From positions 22,090,001 through 22,154,000 of the forward strand of contig CANTUV010000024.1 in the NCBI GenBank assembly GCA_947685225.1: a stretch of 64,000 nucleotides of DNA, given 5' to 3'. The notes beneath the pieces were generated by a model that worked only from the letters and a program-made list of their open reading frames with translations, was not told the DNA's origin and searched no databases. The stretch comes from Garcia nutans. Taxonomy: Eukaryota; Streptophyta; Magnoliopsida; Malpighiales; Euphorbiaceae. Below, in pieces: positions 42,546 to 52,931 of this stretch. The translations under genes and the position numbers were made by a program. Each line of letters opens with the position of its first letter. Positions within the stretch are counted from its first letter, which is position 1.

Positions 42546-43050
42546 ATTCTCTTCAAATGAAGGTTTCTTGACCTACTCTTGATTTGAGGGTTGCCCTTGA
42601 AATTGGGGACCTCTTTGATATGGTTGGAAAGGTTGTTGAGGTGGAGCATGTTGTTGATTTTTCCATGAAAAATTTGGGTGATTCCTCCAACCGGGGTTAT
42701 AAGAATTTGAATATGGGTCATTCCTACCCCTTTGTTGGAACCCTTCAAAAGAAAAAGCTTGTTCTTGCTCCTCTTGAAATGTATCAAAATTTGAGGGGCA
42801 TACATTTGTTTGATGGCCTACAAGACCGCATCATGAGCATGACTCTTGGCTTGGTCCCGACAAATTTCCTTTTGCATTCAACAATTTCACTTGTTTTGTC
42901 AGTTCTGCAATTTGCCTAGCCATTTCTGAGTTTGCACTTATCTCGTGTGCTCCTCTTCTTCTTTCTCCAATACTCTTTTGTTGGGAATTTGCCCCCAACA
43001 TTTCGATTAATGCAACTATTTCTGCAGCTGTTCTTGACAAACTTGCTTGA
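42546..43050 (-). pseudogene. gag: Athila-B gag fragment with zinc knuckle
   Basis: Only the C-terminal part of gag remains: a helical stretch (ANSEMARQIAELTKQVKLLN), then the knuckle C-S-stop-CGLVGHQTNVCP (C-x2-C-x3-GH-x4-C with a TGA inside), DPYSNSYNPGWRNHPNFSW, and a Gln/Pro-rich tail. At about 43050 the gag sequence is fused directly to LTR-type hairpin sequence; capsid, leader and PBS are deleted. Confidence 0.8.
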
Positions 43051-43054
43051 GGGA

Positions 43055-43323
43055 CATGGCCAAGCTTGGTTAATCCTGGCCGTGTCCCTTGCTTGTCTTT
43101 GATTTCTTCTCTTTTAATGAGAGACACGGCCAAGCCATGACAAGCTTGGCCGTGTCACATGTTTTTCTCCAACAAGTCCACCAAATTTTGATTAAATAGC
43201 TCCATCAAATGTTCTTCAACCTAAATCAACAACTTCAAACAAACTTAAGTACAAATTAACATGAAAATTAACTTAAAATAAACAAAAATATCATAGAAAA
43301 TATATACCAAATTGATCTAAACA
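43055..43323 (-). repeat. Athila-B 5' LTR remnant (U3 start)
   Basis: Minus-strand TGTTTAGATCA... corresponds to the first ~280 bp of the solo LTR (59700 onward), including GATGGAGCT and GACACGGCCAAG hairpin arms. R-U5 and PBS are missing. It ends at the target duplication TTTCA (43324-43328). Confidence 0.75.
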
Positions 43324-44007
43324 TTTCACATAGTCCTCAAAATTCTCATTTGGCCTTTGTCTAATGGACTCCACTTCCATTAAGGTAACTTCTAACTCAA
43401 CATTATATCCATATTGTTGGATGAAGGTTTTGTAAAGTAGATCCCAACTCTTTTGTGTTCCATCATCTAAGGTATTGAACCAATTTTGGACATTAGGGTC
43501 CGACAAGAGCATAAAGTACCTTAAGGTTTGAGCCTTAGCAGCTCAGGTAGACTGCATGGCAGTGATATACTGCTTCACATGGAGATGAGGATTTTCGGTG
43601 CCATTGTACTTTGCAAAGGATGGCATCTTGAACTTGTATGGAACTTCTTCATCTTGTTAAAATAGTTTATCAATCTCGAAAATCTCTTCGGTTTTCAGTT
43701 TCTTCTCAAATTTCTTTTCTAAATCAGCAATCACCTTTTCAACATCGGATGTCTCGATTTTTTCAATAGTTTCTTTCTCAGCAACCTTCGATTCTTTCTT
43801 CTTCTCTTAAACATCTTGGTAGTATTGAGCCCAATCATCATCATCACCGATGATCACCTTTTCATCATCAAAAACCACTTCACTTGGCATGGTTCTCTAA
43901 GATTACAGTCAACTGGTTCTTCATGGTCTCAGCTAGGGCCTCTTTGATTTCTTCCATCTTGGCATTGAGGCTTCATCCACCATCCTTTGAATTTGTTCGG
44001 GCTCCAT
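43324..44007 (-). pseudogene. gag: Tat2 gag, 5' part
   Basis: ATG at 44007 (MEPEQIQRMVDE). A frameshift within 15 codons, then the acidic/Lys linker with DVEKVIADLEKKFEKKLKT, the capsid VPYKFKMPSFAKYNG, VKQYITAMQST and VQNWFNTLDDGTQKSWDLL, and ESIRQRPNENFEDYVK, where Athila-B interrupts. Several stops (about 43802, 43660, 43544). Collinear with Tat1 gag 10754-11487. Confidence 0.85.
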
Positions 44008-45138
44008 TGTTTTTAGTGAGCAAGTGATTGAGTCATTGCTAGATACTTCATCTCCGGCATAGGTCGGATTGTTGTAAGCTTTAGAACTATCGTAATCCAG
44101 GGTTGTGAGCCAAAGAGGATCAATGATATGAGATGGAAATGTATGCATGCATGCATAAACAATCAACAAATAAGGAGAAATAGGACGTTCCTTCCAACCT
44201 TATAACATCCATACACGAATGGCGAGTCTCTTTTCCTAGGTATATGGTTAACAAAATACCAACATGGGGCATCTTATTTTCGAATAATTCCCTTGGACGT
44301 TTCAACCAATAGTTATATTTTCGAAAATGGAAATCAATCCATGATAATTCCCATTAATTAGGTTTTAATCCATTCAACCAACTAAAGTAGCTTTTATGCT
44401 ATATTGGATTAAAACTAAATTAAGAGGTTTATTATGAATAGATTTCTCACTTGAAAAAGGTAACTAATGATTCATACCAAAAACAAGCCCATGGTTAATT
44501 TATTCTTAGTATAAACTAGGCCCACAATTGATTTTTAGTATTTTGTAATTGACCTAAATAATTTGCAAGTTCTGTGTAACAAAAGGTTGGATGAAAATAA
44601 TTTTATTTCTAAGCCCATTGTAAAAAGATTTTAGGAAAAATGGATTTTGGGCTTAGTATTTGGGCCATGAGCAAAAGAATTTATTTATTTATTTTTTAGA
44701 AAAGTCTTATGTCCAAAGACCATCTTGAAAAATTTTGAAAATAGCTTTGGTCTTCTGGACTTTAAAGAAAAGTTTATTTTGAGCTCTCAATGTATTTAGG
44801 TCATGTTAGAAAAAGGACAAACCAAATAAGACATGATTTAGACTAAGATAAACTAATCATAGTCAAACAACATGCATTTGGGGTAAAACCTAAGGAAAGT
44901 AACTAGGCCAATTATATGAGTTTTAGTCTTTGGGTTAAAAGGCTTAGGTTCCCATAGCAAGTATATACCAAACGGTACGAGGCTATGAGTGGTTATGCCA
45001 TGCTCGATCTCCATACATAATACAGGTAACACGGGCATCCTAACTCACGCACACAATGTAATCTAATATGATGCAATGGATAATATCATTATAAGAAAGA
45101 ATAGAATAATATAAAGACCAACGGAATCAACTTCTCTT
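44008..45138 (-). other. Tat2 untranslated leader
   Basis: Collinear with the Tat1 leader 9614-10753: GATCGAGCATGGCATAAC block, AAACGTCCAAGGGAATTA, CATGCATGCATACATT before gag. No gene. Confidence 0.65.
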
Positions 45139-45158
45139 ATCCCCAGTGGAGTCGCCAC
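45139..45158 (-). promoter_or_regulatory. Tat2 primer-binding site
   Basis: Minus-strand GTGGCGACTCCACTGGGGAT, identical to the Tat1 PBS, immediately inside the LTR end GCTCACA. Confidence 0.85.
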
Positions 45159-45414
45159 TGTGAGCAGGGATTTTTGCCCCCACTCCTAGTTTAACACGGG
45201 CGTTCCATGGGCCCGCGCGATGATTTTTCCGACTTCAATTTTTATTTTTATTTTTTGACTTTTATTTGTTTATTTTTATTTTTTATTAATAAAAATTAGA
45301 TACTAAACCAAAAATTATTTAACAAAATTATTTTGGACCAATTAGACAACAAAAATCATTTTAGACTAAATAAAACATATTGGACCGGATTGGGTAAAAA
45401 ATTAAGGGTCTATA
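45159..45414 (-). repeat. Tat2 5' LTR, reduced to 256 bp
   Basis: It keeps only the start (minus-strand TATAGACCCTTAATTTTTTA..., about 200 bp of U3 down to CGCG near 45215) and the last ~55 bp (...GGGGGCAAAAATCCCTGCTCACA). The middle, some 5 kb in the partner LTR, is absent. Both outer ends are intact, so the loss was internal. Confidence 0.85.
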
Positions 45415-45725
45415 ATATTGTTATACTTAAGAATTTTATAATATTAAGACCTGTAAAGGAGGCCGGTTCCAATGAACCGGGCATTGTGGGGGTGCTGGGC
45501 CATTTCTCACATTCCCCACACATACCCAACTTTACGAACCCATTAAAGGGTTGAGGATTCCTTAGGAATCAAGTCATCCACCCCTTTCATTTTTCCCGGC
45601 CCATCCGGGTGGCAACTCCATTTTCTTTGAACTTAGGTCCGTGTTCTCTAAGGCCCCGAGCCTAAACAGTGCTGAAGTCGCAAGAATCATTCTACCGGGA
45701 GTGGGGGCAAAAATTCCTGCTCACA
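45415..45725 (+). repeat. Tat1 3' LTR, second part
   Basis: Resumes ATATTGTTATACTTAAG exactly where the LTR broke at 24837 and carries the GC-rich R-U5 to ...CCTGCTCACA at 45725. Stems are well kept: CCGGTTC CAAT GAACCGG (45463-45480) and GATTCC TTA GGAATC (45556-45570). Confidence 0.9.
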
Positions 45726-45942
45726 GCATACAAAATATTTTTAGACTCACTTTCAATATTTTGCCATGCAAGGGGCAAAGAGAGGATACGAGGGCTAGGT
45801 AGCTAAAAATAGTTGAATTTTTTGCAAAAAGAAGAACAAAAGAATGGGACAAGAAGAATGTAAGATCTCCCAAAATGAATAAATATGCAAAAGACTATAG
45901 ATCAGTCCAACTAAATTAGCTAAAGCCAATACAGGACAAATG

Positions 45943-46600
45943 TCCAAGGATGAAGATCCATTTTGAAGAGTGAAAACCCGATATCCAAGGATGAAGATCC
46001 AATTTGAAGGGTGAAGACCCGATGTCCAAGGATGAAGATCCATTTTGAAGAGTGAAGACACAATGTCCAAAGGATAAAGATCCAATTTGAAGGGTGAAGA
46101 CCTAATATCTGAGGATGAAGATTCATTTTGAAGGGTGAAGACCCACAATCCATTGAAGAATGGAACAACTTGCTAAAAGAAAGCCAAAACTCTCAAATGA
46201 TAGAAGGTCAACAAAATCCATTAAAGAATGGAATAACATGGTAGAAGAAAGCCAAAACCTCAAATGATAGAAGGTTAGTTTAACTAGAAGAGTTGAAGTC
46301 AATCCATTGAAGAATGGAACCAAGTGGCTAGCAGAAAGCCAAATTTCTCAAATGATAAAAAGGATAATCAAGCTAGAAGAGCTTAAGTCATGGGTCGAGT
46401 ACCTAAATCAAATCCAGTCTTAGGTCGAGAACCCAAATCCAGTATCGGTCGAGGACCCAAATCCAGTATTGGGTCGAGAACCCAAATCCAGCCTCGGGTC
46501 GAGAACCCAAATCTAGTCTCTGGTCAAGAATCCAAATTCAGTCTAGGGTTAAGAACACAAATCCAACCTTGTGTCGAGAACCCAAATCCAGTCTTAAAAC
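45943..46600 (+). repeat. Tandem arrays in Tat0 3' region
   Basis: (a) 45943-46150: five ~41-bp units around GGATGAAGATCCA and GTGAAGACCC, the same family (opposite strand) as Tat2 31640-31815. (b) about 46165-46390: three ~80-bp units with ATTGAAGAATGGAAC. (c) 46391-46600: about eight ~27-30-bp units with GGGTCGAGAACCCAAATCC. Frames open across them are artefacts. Confidence 0.8.
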
Positions 46601-46697
46601 CAAATTCAATTCATCAGTCTTGAACCCACCCTCATCCAAGATTAGCTTAAAGTCATATTATTTTTTCACTCTCTTCTATTGAAGTCTCCGATTGTTC

Positions 46698-46713
46698 AAA
46701 TAGGGGGCAACAC
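46698..46713 (+). promoter_or_regulatory. Tat0 polypurine tract
   Basis: AAATAGGGGGCAACAC abuts the LTR start TGTTGGCCC (46714). Confidence 0.75.
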
Positions 46714-48820
46714 TGTTGGCCCTTAATTTTAGCCCTAGCTGGTGTGATCCCAATTTTTAGAGACTTAGTCAATTTTTGTTCATTCTTAATGGCTTAAAAA
46801 TAGTTTAAAGCTTTTAATTAGATTTGTCCAGTTTTAGAAGCCCTAAAATAAGATGATTCAACTTTTATAGCCCTAAAACAGTCTGATTTAAATTTGAAGC
46901 ATGTTTGGTTCGATATGGATCATGCCATATCAAATTGGGCTTGTCCAATTCGATATGGACAGTGTCCATATTGAATTGGGCTTGTCCAATTTGATATGGA
47001 CAGTGTCCATATTGAATTGGACTTGATCTAATTAGATATGGATGCTCCATATCAAATTAGAACAAGTCTAATTTGATATGGAAGCATCCATATTGAATTA
47101 GATCAATTCTAATTCGATATAGACACATCCATATGAAATTGGACTTGTCTAATTTGATATGTATGTTAGTCCATATCAAATTAAATAAGTTTTAATTCAA
47201 TATGGACTTGGTTTTCATATAAAATTAAAAGCATGTTAATTAGATATGGTTCCTATTTGGGACTTATTAATTTGGAAATCCAGATTAAGCTCGAATTTGG
47301 CTCAGGATTTAATGGTTTTAACCTAGTTTATTCTTATTAATAAGGAGCTTAACAATAAAATGGGCAGCGATAGGAATTAACAGGTAGTGGAGAATTATCA
47401 AAAGAACAACAACAACAATCAACCAAAAAGAAACAAAACACATACACAGTAACCAGGAGGTAAGAATCAAATCTGCCCTTGATTGCACCCTGCTTAGCCA
47501 AAAACTCTGGATTGGTGCAGGCAGTAGCTTGGATCAATATTCTTTCAATTTGGTGGAGCCAACGAACAAAGGTTTAGTTTCCTTAATTCTTTAAAATTAC
47601 AGTAAGCTTCTATTATTTATATTACTTCATATTTATTCCATCCAGTAGTTATTCTTTCATTCAAATTGATATACTCATTCACAATAGCTATGTTTTGCAT
47701 TATTCCATCTATTATTTTACAATTGTTCCATTATTTTAAAATTGTGAACCCAATCTAAAAACATAACTTTAGTTAACCTATTTTCTGTAAACCCTGATAT
47801 ATTAGTTTTAGTTTTAAACTATATATTCTAACCTTAAATTTATATGTTTTAATCCAAGAACTCTAGTTTGATTGCCCAAAATCCTATTTGTATGTTTTTA
47901 AAAACCAAAACCCTAGTTTGATCATCCAAAATCCTAAATATTATTTTTAAAAGATAAAACCCTAGCTTTCATCCCAAAAAATCCCTAAAAACCCTAGTTT
48001 TCATTTAAAACCCTATGTCTTCATTTAAAACCCTAGTTTTCATCTAGAACCCCTAATTTAATCCTAAAACCCTAATTTACATGTTTAAAACCCTAAAAAT
48101 ATTAATTCATATCCCTAATCTTGTATATCTTATGCTTTACTTAAGATTAAAACTTAGATTTAATTATTTGGTTCATTGTTATGTGCTTGTGATGGATGAT
48201 TTACTTTTATTTATAATGAATGGTTGAATGCTTTTATTGGTTTATTTTGATTTAAGGATGTAAGAGGTATGTTTCCACTTAGTGGATACATCATTTGTTA
48301 AGTTCAATGTAATTTATTTTAAGTTTTAGGATCAATGCAAAGGACATATTTTCACCAAATGGTGGGTTTCCTATTTTATTAAATTTTGGACATTGGACAT
48401 TATTGTAAGGGCATGTTTCCATCTTATATGGATGCCCATTTTTATTTGTTTGAACCTTTTTTATTTTAGTACAACGAATGTTTATTTACCTTAATTTATA
48501 TGAAGTATGGATGATATTTTATTAAGTTAAGAATTAAATAATATTTAGACCCGAAAAGGAGGCCGGTTCTAATGAATTAGGCGCTATGGAGGTGCTAGGT
48601 CATTCTCACATTCCCCATGTGTACCCATCTTTTCGAATGCAATAGAGGGTTGGTGATTCCTTAGGAATCGAGTCATCCACCTCTTTCTATTTTCCCGGCC
48701 ATCCGGGTGGCGACTCTATTTTCTTGAAGTTTAGGCCTGTGTTCTCTAAGGCCTTAAGCCTAACTATGCTGAAGTCGCAAGAACCATTCCAGGAAGAGTG
48801 AAGTTGGTGGCAAGGAGTCC
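46714..48820 (+). repeat. Tat0 3' LTR
   Basis: About 2.1 kb. U3 palindrome array 46905-47255, AAACCCTAA tract 47820-48110, hairpins H1 48264-48292, H2 48342-48371, H3 48409-48437, GC-rich R-U5 from about 48548. H3 here pairs GGGCATG with ATGCCC, whereas other copies have GGACA with TGTCC, a paired change. Confidence 0.8.
46905..47255 (+). repeat. Palindrome array in Tat0 U3 (CGATATGGAC/GTCCATAT)
   Basis: About seven ~50-60-bp units, each a near-perfect palindrome, e.g. AATTCGATATGGAC facing GTCCATATTGAATT around a 4-6-nt centre (46958-46990). Arms vary in concert within a unit. A shorter related set lies in the Tat4 U3 (50700-50840). Confidence 0.8.
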
Positions 48821-48853
48821 ATTGTAATAATGAGGGTGAATCGGCATGGTTCT

Positions 48854-50294
48854 TGTAACACCCTTACACTTTGTATACATATAATACATACATCTCGTAT
48901 ATATAAAATAAGCATACAGAATACAAGAATGTCACAATTTTTCCCCATTTACAAGTTTCCATAATTATAAGAAATTATTTTAAATCCTTAAAATATACTT
49001 TAATATATAAGTGAAAATGTACATAAACAAATTAGTTACTAAAAACACGTGTTTTAAAGAAAAATCTCTAGGAAAAATTTGCTAGAATTTTGTCTATTTT
49101 TTGGACATTTTCCAAAAATCAAATTACTCAACTTGTAAAAGAAATACACTTCCAAAAATTTGCATTCACCCAATTCTCCATTTCTTCTCAAAAATTTCCT
49201 CCAAATACTGATACATATATTTAAATATATATGTCAATATGTACAAAAACATACTGAATTCACACATTTAATCTAAATACTTTAAATTTACATTATTTTC
49301 ATGTCTAAAAATATAATGTACATATTTATAACAAGTTTCACAAAATAAAAATATATACATGTGTGCAGCTGGCTTTGGTCCATGGCAGCCTATCCAATTC
49401 CAAAAGTTATCAACCACAATCCAGACCTGACAAAGTCTAGCAGAACTCTCCAGAACCTTTGGATCAACCCTATCACATGCGAGATATATTTCAATAGCGT
49501 TAAGCTAAAAGCCTAGCAGTGCATACTTTGATACTAAAAATAACATTTAAAATCAAACATTATGAAATGGACTATGTACCAATATCAAGCAACATAGATA
49601 AAATTTCTTTATTAACAATTAAAGCAACCATACACATTGGGCCCAAAAGTCCTTATATACTAGTCCCAAAAATATATTTTTTAGGATATCTAAATCATCT
49701 GTGATACCAATGTGGCTTACCTAAAGGCATAATAATATTTGTGACACTAGTGTGTCTCACTCGAAGGCGTAACAATATCTGTGACATCAGTGTGTCTCAT
49801 CCGAAGTCATAATAATATCCAATAACAATATCCTGAAACTAGACTCTATATAAGGTAGACATGCAAACACATTTCTTATATTTCATTTTTCTCCATTTTT
49901 CATACTTTATTCGTAATTTACTACTCATAGTCAACATCATAATCATATACATTATAAATGTGGCTCACTTCCATATATTAGTGCACAATTTGCACTTTTC
50001 ACATTTTGCACATAACATCAAATTTATCCATTCTTTAATAACATGCCATAAACAATTCAACTCATGCATTATTACTACAAACAATGATTCACACATAAAT
50101 GAATAAACATTCAAGTAACATAACACATCCACCCATATGTAATGAGTTATGTTTCAAACAATGCAATTTAATAAAATAAGTTCCGTAGTATGTACTAATC
50201 TCTTATAAATAAAAATGTGAGCCAAATCTCTACTCCATACCAAATTCTCTTATTGTCCTTCACCTTTTGGTTATGAGAATTTAACTTCACCCAT
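48854..50294 (+). mobile_element. Partial LTR, probable Del/Tekay-type, cut by Tat4
   Basis: Begins TGTAACACCC, the usual start of Del/Tekay LTRs. It includes a three-unit 40-bp repeat (49701-49820, GTGACATCAGTGTGTCTCAT...) of a kind common in those LTRs, and AT-rich sequence without a supported gene. It is interrupted at 50294 by Tat4; its remainder should lie beyond the window. Family assignment is tentative. Confidence 0.45.
49701..49820 (+). repeat. Three 40-bp tandem units
   Basis: Units begin GTGATACCAATG, GTGACACTAGTG and GTGACATCAGTG at 49701, 49741 and 49781. Confidence 0.8.
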
Positions 50295-50909
50295 TGTAGA
50301 CCCTTAATTTTTATACCGGTCCAAATATATATTTTTCATTTGAAGGCCATATCAAGTCTAAACCTAATAGCAAGTCACAAAATAAATCAATTATACTTAT
50401 TTAATAATGGAATTGCAAATTATAATTATTTAATATTTAGATTACTAATTATTTAATAATGGAATTGCAAATTATAATTATTTAATATTTAGATTACTAA
50501 TTATTTAATATTGGAATTGCAAATTATAAATATTTAATATTTAGATTACTAATTATTTAATATTGGAATTGCAAATTCTAATTATTTAATGTTTGGATAT
50601 TGGTTGGCCAATTATTTAATATTTGGATTGTGTTCGGTTCGATTAATTTGATAAAGAAGAAACTTGGTTGGATGGTGGTGTGGTTGGCCCAAACCAAGCC
50701 AGTTCGATATGAGAATTGTAATGCTCATATGAATTGGCATAAGCCGATTCGATATGAGCATTTGTAATGCTCATATCGAATTGGCACATGCTAATTCAAT
50801 ATGAGCTATTGCTTATGCTAAGATGGGCAAGGGCCAATTCGAAGGGCTGGATTGATACCTAATTGTGCACAGTTTTCACACAGAGATTCACCGAGACTAT
50901 TTAGGTATT
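50295..50909 (+). repeat. Tat4 5' LTR, first part (U3)
   Basis: Contains a 52-bp tandem repeat (units at 50409, 50461, 50513 and a partial at 50565; GGAATTGCAAATTATAAT...) and palindromes such as TTCGATATGAGCATTTG facing ATGCTCATATCGAATT (50739-50783). It breaks at GGTATT before Tat3. Confidence 0.82.
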
Positions 50910-52911
50910 TGTAGAGCCTTAATTTTTTACCAAGTACAGTCCAATATGCTAAAACAATCTGAAATAATTTTTATAGTATTTATTATTTATTTTAATAATA
51001 TAATATTTATTATTTAATATCAAAAAAGAAAAAAAAAGAAAATTATAAATATTTATTTTAAATATAATATTTATTTTTAATAAAAAAAATAAAAAATAAG
51101 AAATGGACGGTTCGGAGACCGACAGGCAGGAGCGCGGTAGCACTGCCGTGCAGCAAGCAATTCGCGGCACGCGGCATGCCCGGTAGCTTGTAGGCCCCAA
51201 TGCCCCAACACGCGTAGCAATTGGCCCGTAACCACGCTAATCATCGCAGCACGTCTCGCCAATCCTTGCAGCAGCCCGTGCTCGCCCACAGTCCATCAAA
51301 CTGGTCGATCTCCCGTAGCCCAGCGCGCCAGCGCGTTGGCCAATTTTTGCCAAAATTGATTTTTACTCAGAAACATTAATATTTCCTGAATAGTTTTTAA
51401 TTTATTTCCTTAATAAAGTAGGTTTTTGTTTAGAAATTCCTATAAATAATAAGCTCTAAACACGGACTTGGAGGAAGGATTGAGACTTTGGAATTTTATT
51501 TGAATGGCAAAAAAAAAGAGATAGAGAATACTTTTTCTTTAGGAGACGGACTGGAGATTTTATTTGAGAATTGGACTTTTTCTTTTTTTGGATTTTTGAA
51601 ATAGCAACTTTGGTTTAAAAATTGGCAGAAAAGAAAAGAGAGACGAGAGCAGTTTTGTTAAATCATTAAAAAGAAATTGAGGAAAAATCATCGAACAAGG
51701 GAAAATAAAAAATAAGGCAGTAACCAAAATATTAAAAAAAGTAGTAGGCACATTGTCTTGTCTTCAATTCATTTCAACCAAGTTTTACAAGCTTAAATAT
51801 TGGTGGAACCTACAATGGAGGTTTGAAATCTTTTATTTAATTTTTTTTAAGATTACAGTAATTTAATTATTATGTTTCATTGTTTTATTTAAATTGTTTC
51901 AATTGTTCTTTAAACCCTCAAATATCATAGTAACAAAAATATATTTTTAAAACCCTAAAATCTTCATTTTCAACACCAAAATCTATAACCCTAAAGAACA
52001 GTTTTTAAAATCTTCCGCAAGGGGCGCTGCCCCCTTGACCCCCGCCCGCTAACTGGCTAGCGGGACTGTCACATGGGCTCATCGAAGGGGTCAATATTTA
52101 TTTGTGTATTATAAGTCTTTGTTTATAACTTCCTTTATTTTAAATCCTAATCTAGTTATTAAAATTCTAAAAACTTTAATTTAAGATGTAAACCCTAAAT
52201 TTATATATTTATTGCTTTATTTAACTTTAGATTTGATTATGTAGTTTATTATAAGTTTTGATGATTGATCTATTTAATTTTGATGTTTGGTTTATTTAAT
52301 TTATCATGGATGAATATTTTTCAATTATTATTTGTTTATTAAAATTGTAAGAGGTATGTTTCCATGATTGGGTGCCTCATTAATTAATTTTCATGTAATT
52401 TAAATTGTTTTTATATTTTGGGATTAATGTAAAGGATACATTTCCACCATTTGGTGGGTGCCCTATTTATTTTTAGACATTGGACGATGTAAGGAAACGT
52501 TTCCATCCTCGGATGGGTGTCCATTCATATATTTTGTTTGAACATTGCTTTGATTTCAATACAATGATGCTTTTGTTAAATGATTGCATGTAGTATGGAT
52601 AATATCCTTATATTTAAGAATTCTATAATATTAAGACCTGAAAAGGAGGTCGGTTCCAATGAACCAATTGTTGTGGGGGTGCTAGGCCATTTCTCACCTT
52701 CCCCACACGTACCCAACTTTCCAAACCCATTAGGGGTTGGGGATTCCTTAGGAATCTAGTCATCTTCCCCTTTTCTTTTTCCTAGCCTATCTGGGTGGCC
52801 ACTCTATTTTCTTCTGGTTTAATATAGTGTTCTCTAAGGCCCTAAGCCTAACAGTGCCAAAGTCGCAATAACCATTCCTCATAGGAGTGGGGGCGAAAAT
52901 CCATGCTCATA
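50910..52911 (+). repeat. Tat3 5' LTR
   Basis: TGTAGAGCC...CATGCTCATA, 2002 bp. AT-rich U3, then an unusual GC-rich stretch (51105-51340, with Pro/Ala-coding look but no supported gene), a short AAACCCTAA tract, hairpins H1 52351-52378, H2 about 52434-52463, H3 about 52491-52522, and R-U5. In the first hairpin GAGGTA pairs with TGCCTC. Confidence 0.85.
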
Positions 52912-52931
52912 GTGGCGACACCAATGGGGAT
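52912..52931 (+). promoter_or_regulatory. Tat3 primer-binding site
   Basis: GTGGCGACACCAATGGGGAT, two substitutions from the Tat1 PBS. Confidence 0.8.

Larger units (their letters stand above)
35006..43323 (-). mobile_element. Athila-B, Athila element inserted in Tat2 gag
   Basis: Minus strand: 5' LTR remnant (43323-~43055) starting TGTTTAGATCA, gag C-terminal part, protease, RT-RNase H, integrase, hairpin spacer, env-like ORF, 3' noncoding with TTGAGGACAATG, then a 3' LTR remnant ending GCGCAACA at 35006. The termini match the solo LTR at 59700-61637 (TGTTTGGATCA...GCGCAACA). Both LTRs are internally deleted and most of gag is missing, so it is dead, although several ORFs are long. Confidence 0.9.
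24838..45414 (-). mobile_element. Tat2, pol-less Tat element inserted in Tat1 3' LTR
   Basis: Minus strand: 5' LTR remnant 45414-45159, PBS 45158-45139, leader, gag 44007-34338 (split by Athila-B), 3' noncoding region with tandem arrays, PPT 30582-30568, 3' LTR 30567-24838. Target duplication ATATT at 24833-24837 and 45415-45419. The last LTR base pair is mutated (TATAGACCC for TGTAGACCC) at the 5' LTR. Nothing resembling protease, RT, RNase H or integrase lies between gag and the 3' noncoding region other than the Athila-B genes. Confidence 0.88.
5769..45725 (+). mobile_element. Tat1, Tat-lineage Ty3/gypsy retrotransposon (hosts nested insertions)
   Basis: 5' LTR 5769-9593, tRNA-Arg-type PBS 9594-9613, gag-PR-RT-RH-aRH-IN 10754-17009, two antisense genes 21525-17424, tandem repeats, PPT 22767-22781, 3' LTR 22782-24837 plus 45415-45725. 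The 3' LTR is interrupted by Tat2, with ATATT duplicated on both sides. Without insertions the LTRs are about 2.46 and 2.36 kb. In a stretch of about 260 bp that I compared by eye (9031-9290 against 24579-24837) there are about 14 differences, so the insertion is not recent. Tat lineage is supported by the second RNase H, the antisense PMD gene and the PBS. Confidence 0.9.
45726..48820 (+). mobile_element. Tat0, right piece (3' region and 3' LTR)
   Basis: Continues Tat0 after the Tat1 insertion: PPT-like GCAAGGGGCAAAGAGAGGA (45768-45786), tandem arrays, PPT, LTR 46714-~48820. The last ~35 bp of the LTR are diverged or deleted (…ccattccaggaagagtg…), and the exact end is uncertain. 48821-48853 is unassigned. 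Confidence 0.75.

Noticed and set aside
45795..46623. Repetitive ORFs over the tandem arrays of Tat0 (and 57569-57817 in Tat3)
   Set aside because: Simple translations of short tandem units; frames break where unit length changes.
51077..51289. Cys/Arg/Ala-rich ORF on the minus strand
   Set aside because: Lies in the GC-rich U3 island of Tat3 and is not preserved in the partner LTR.
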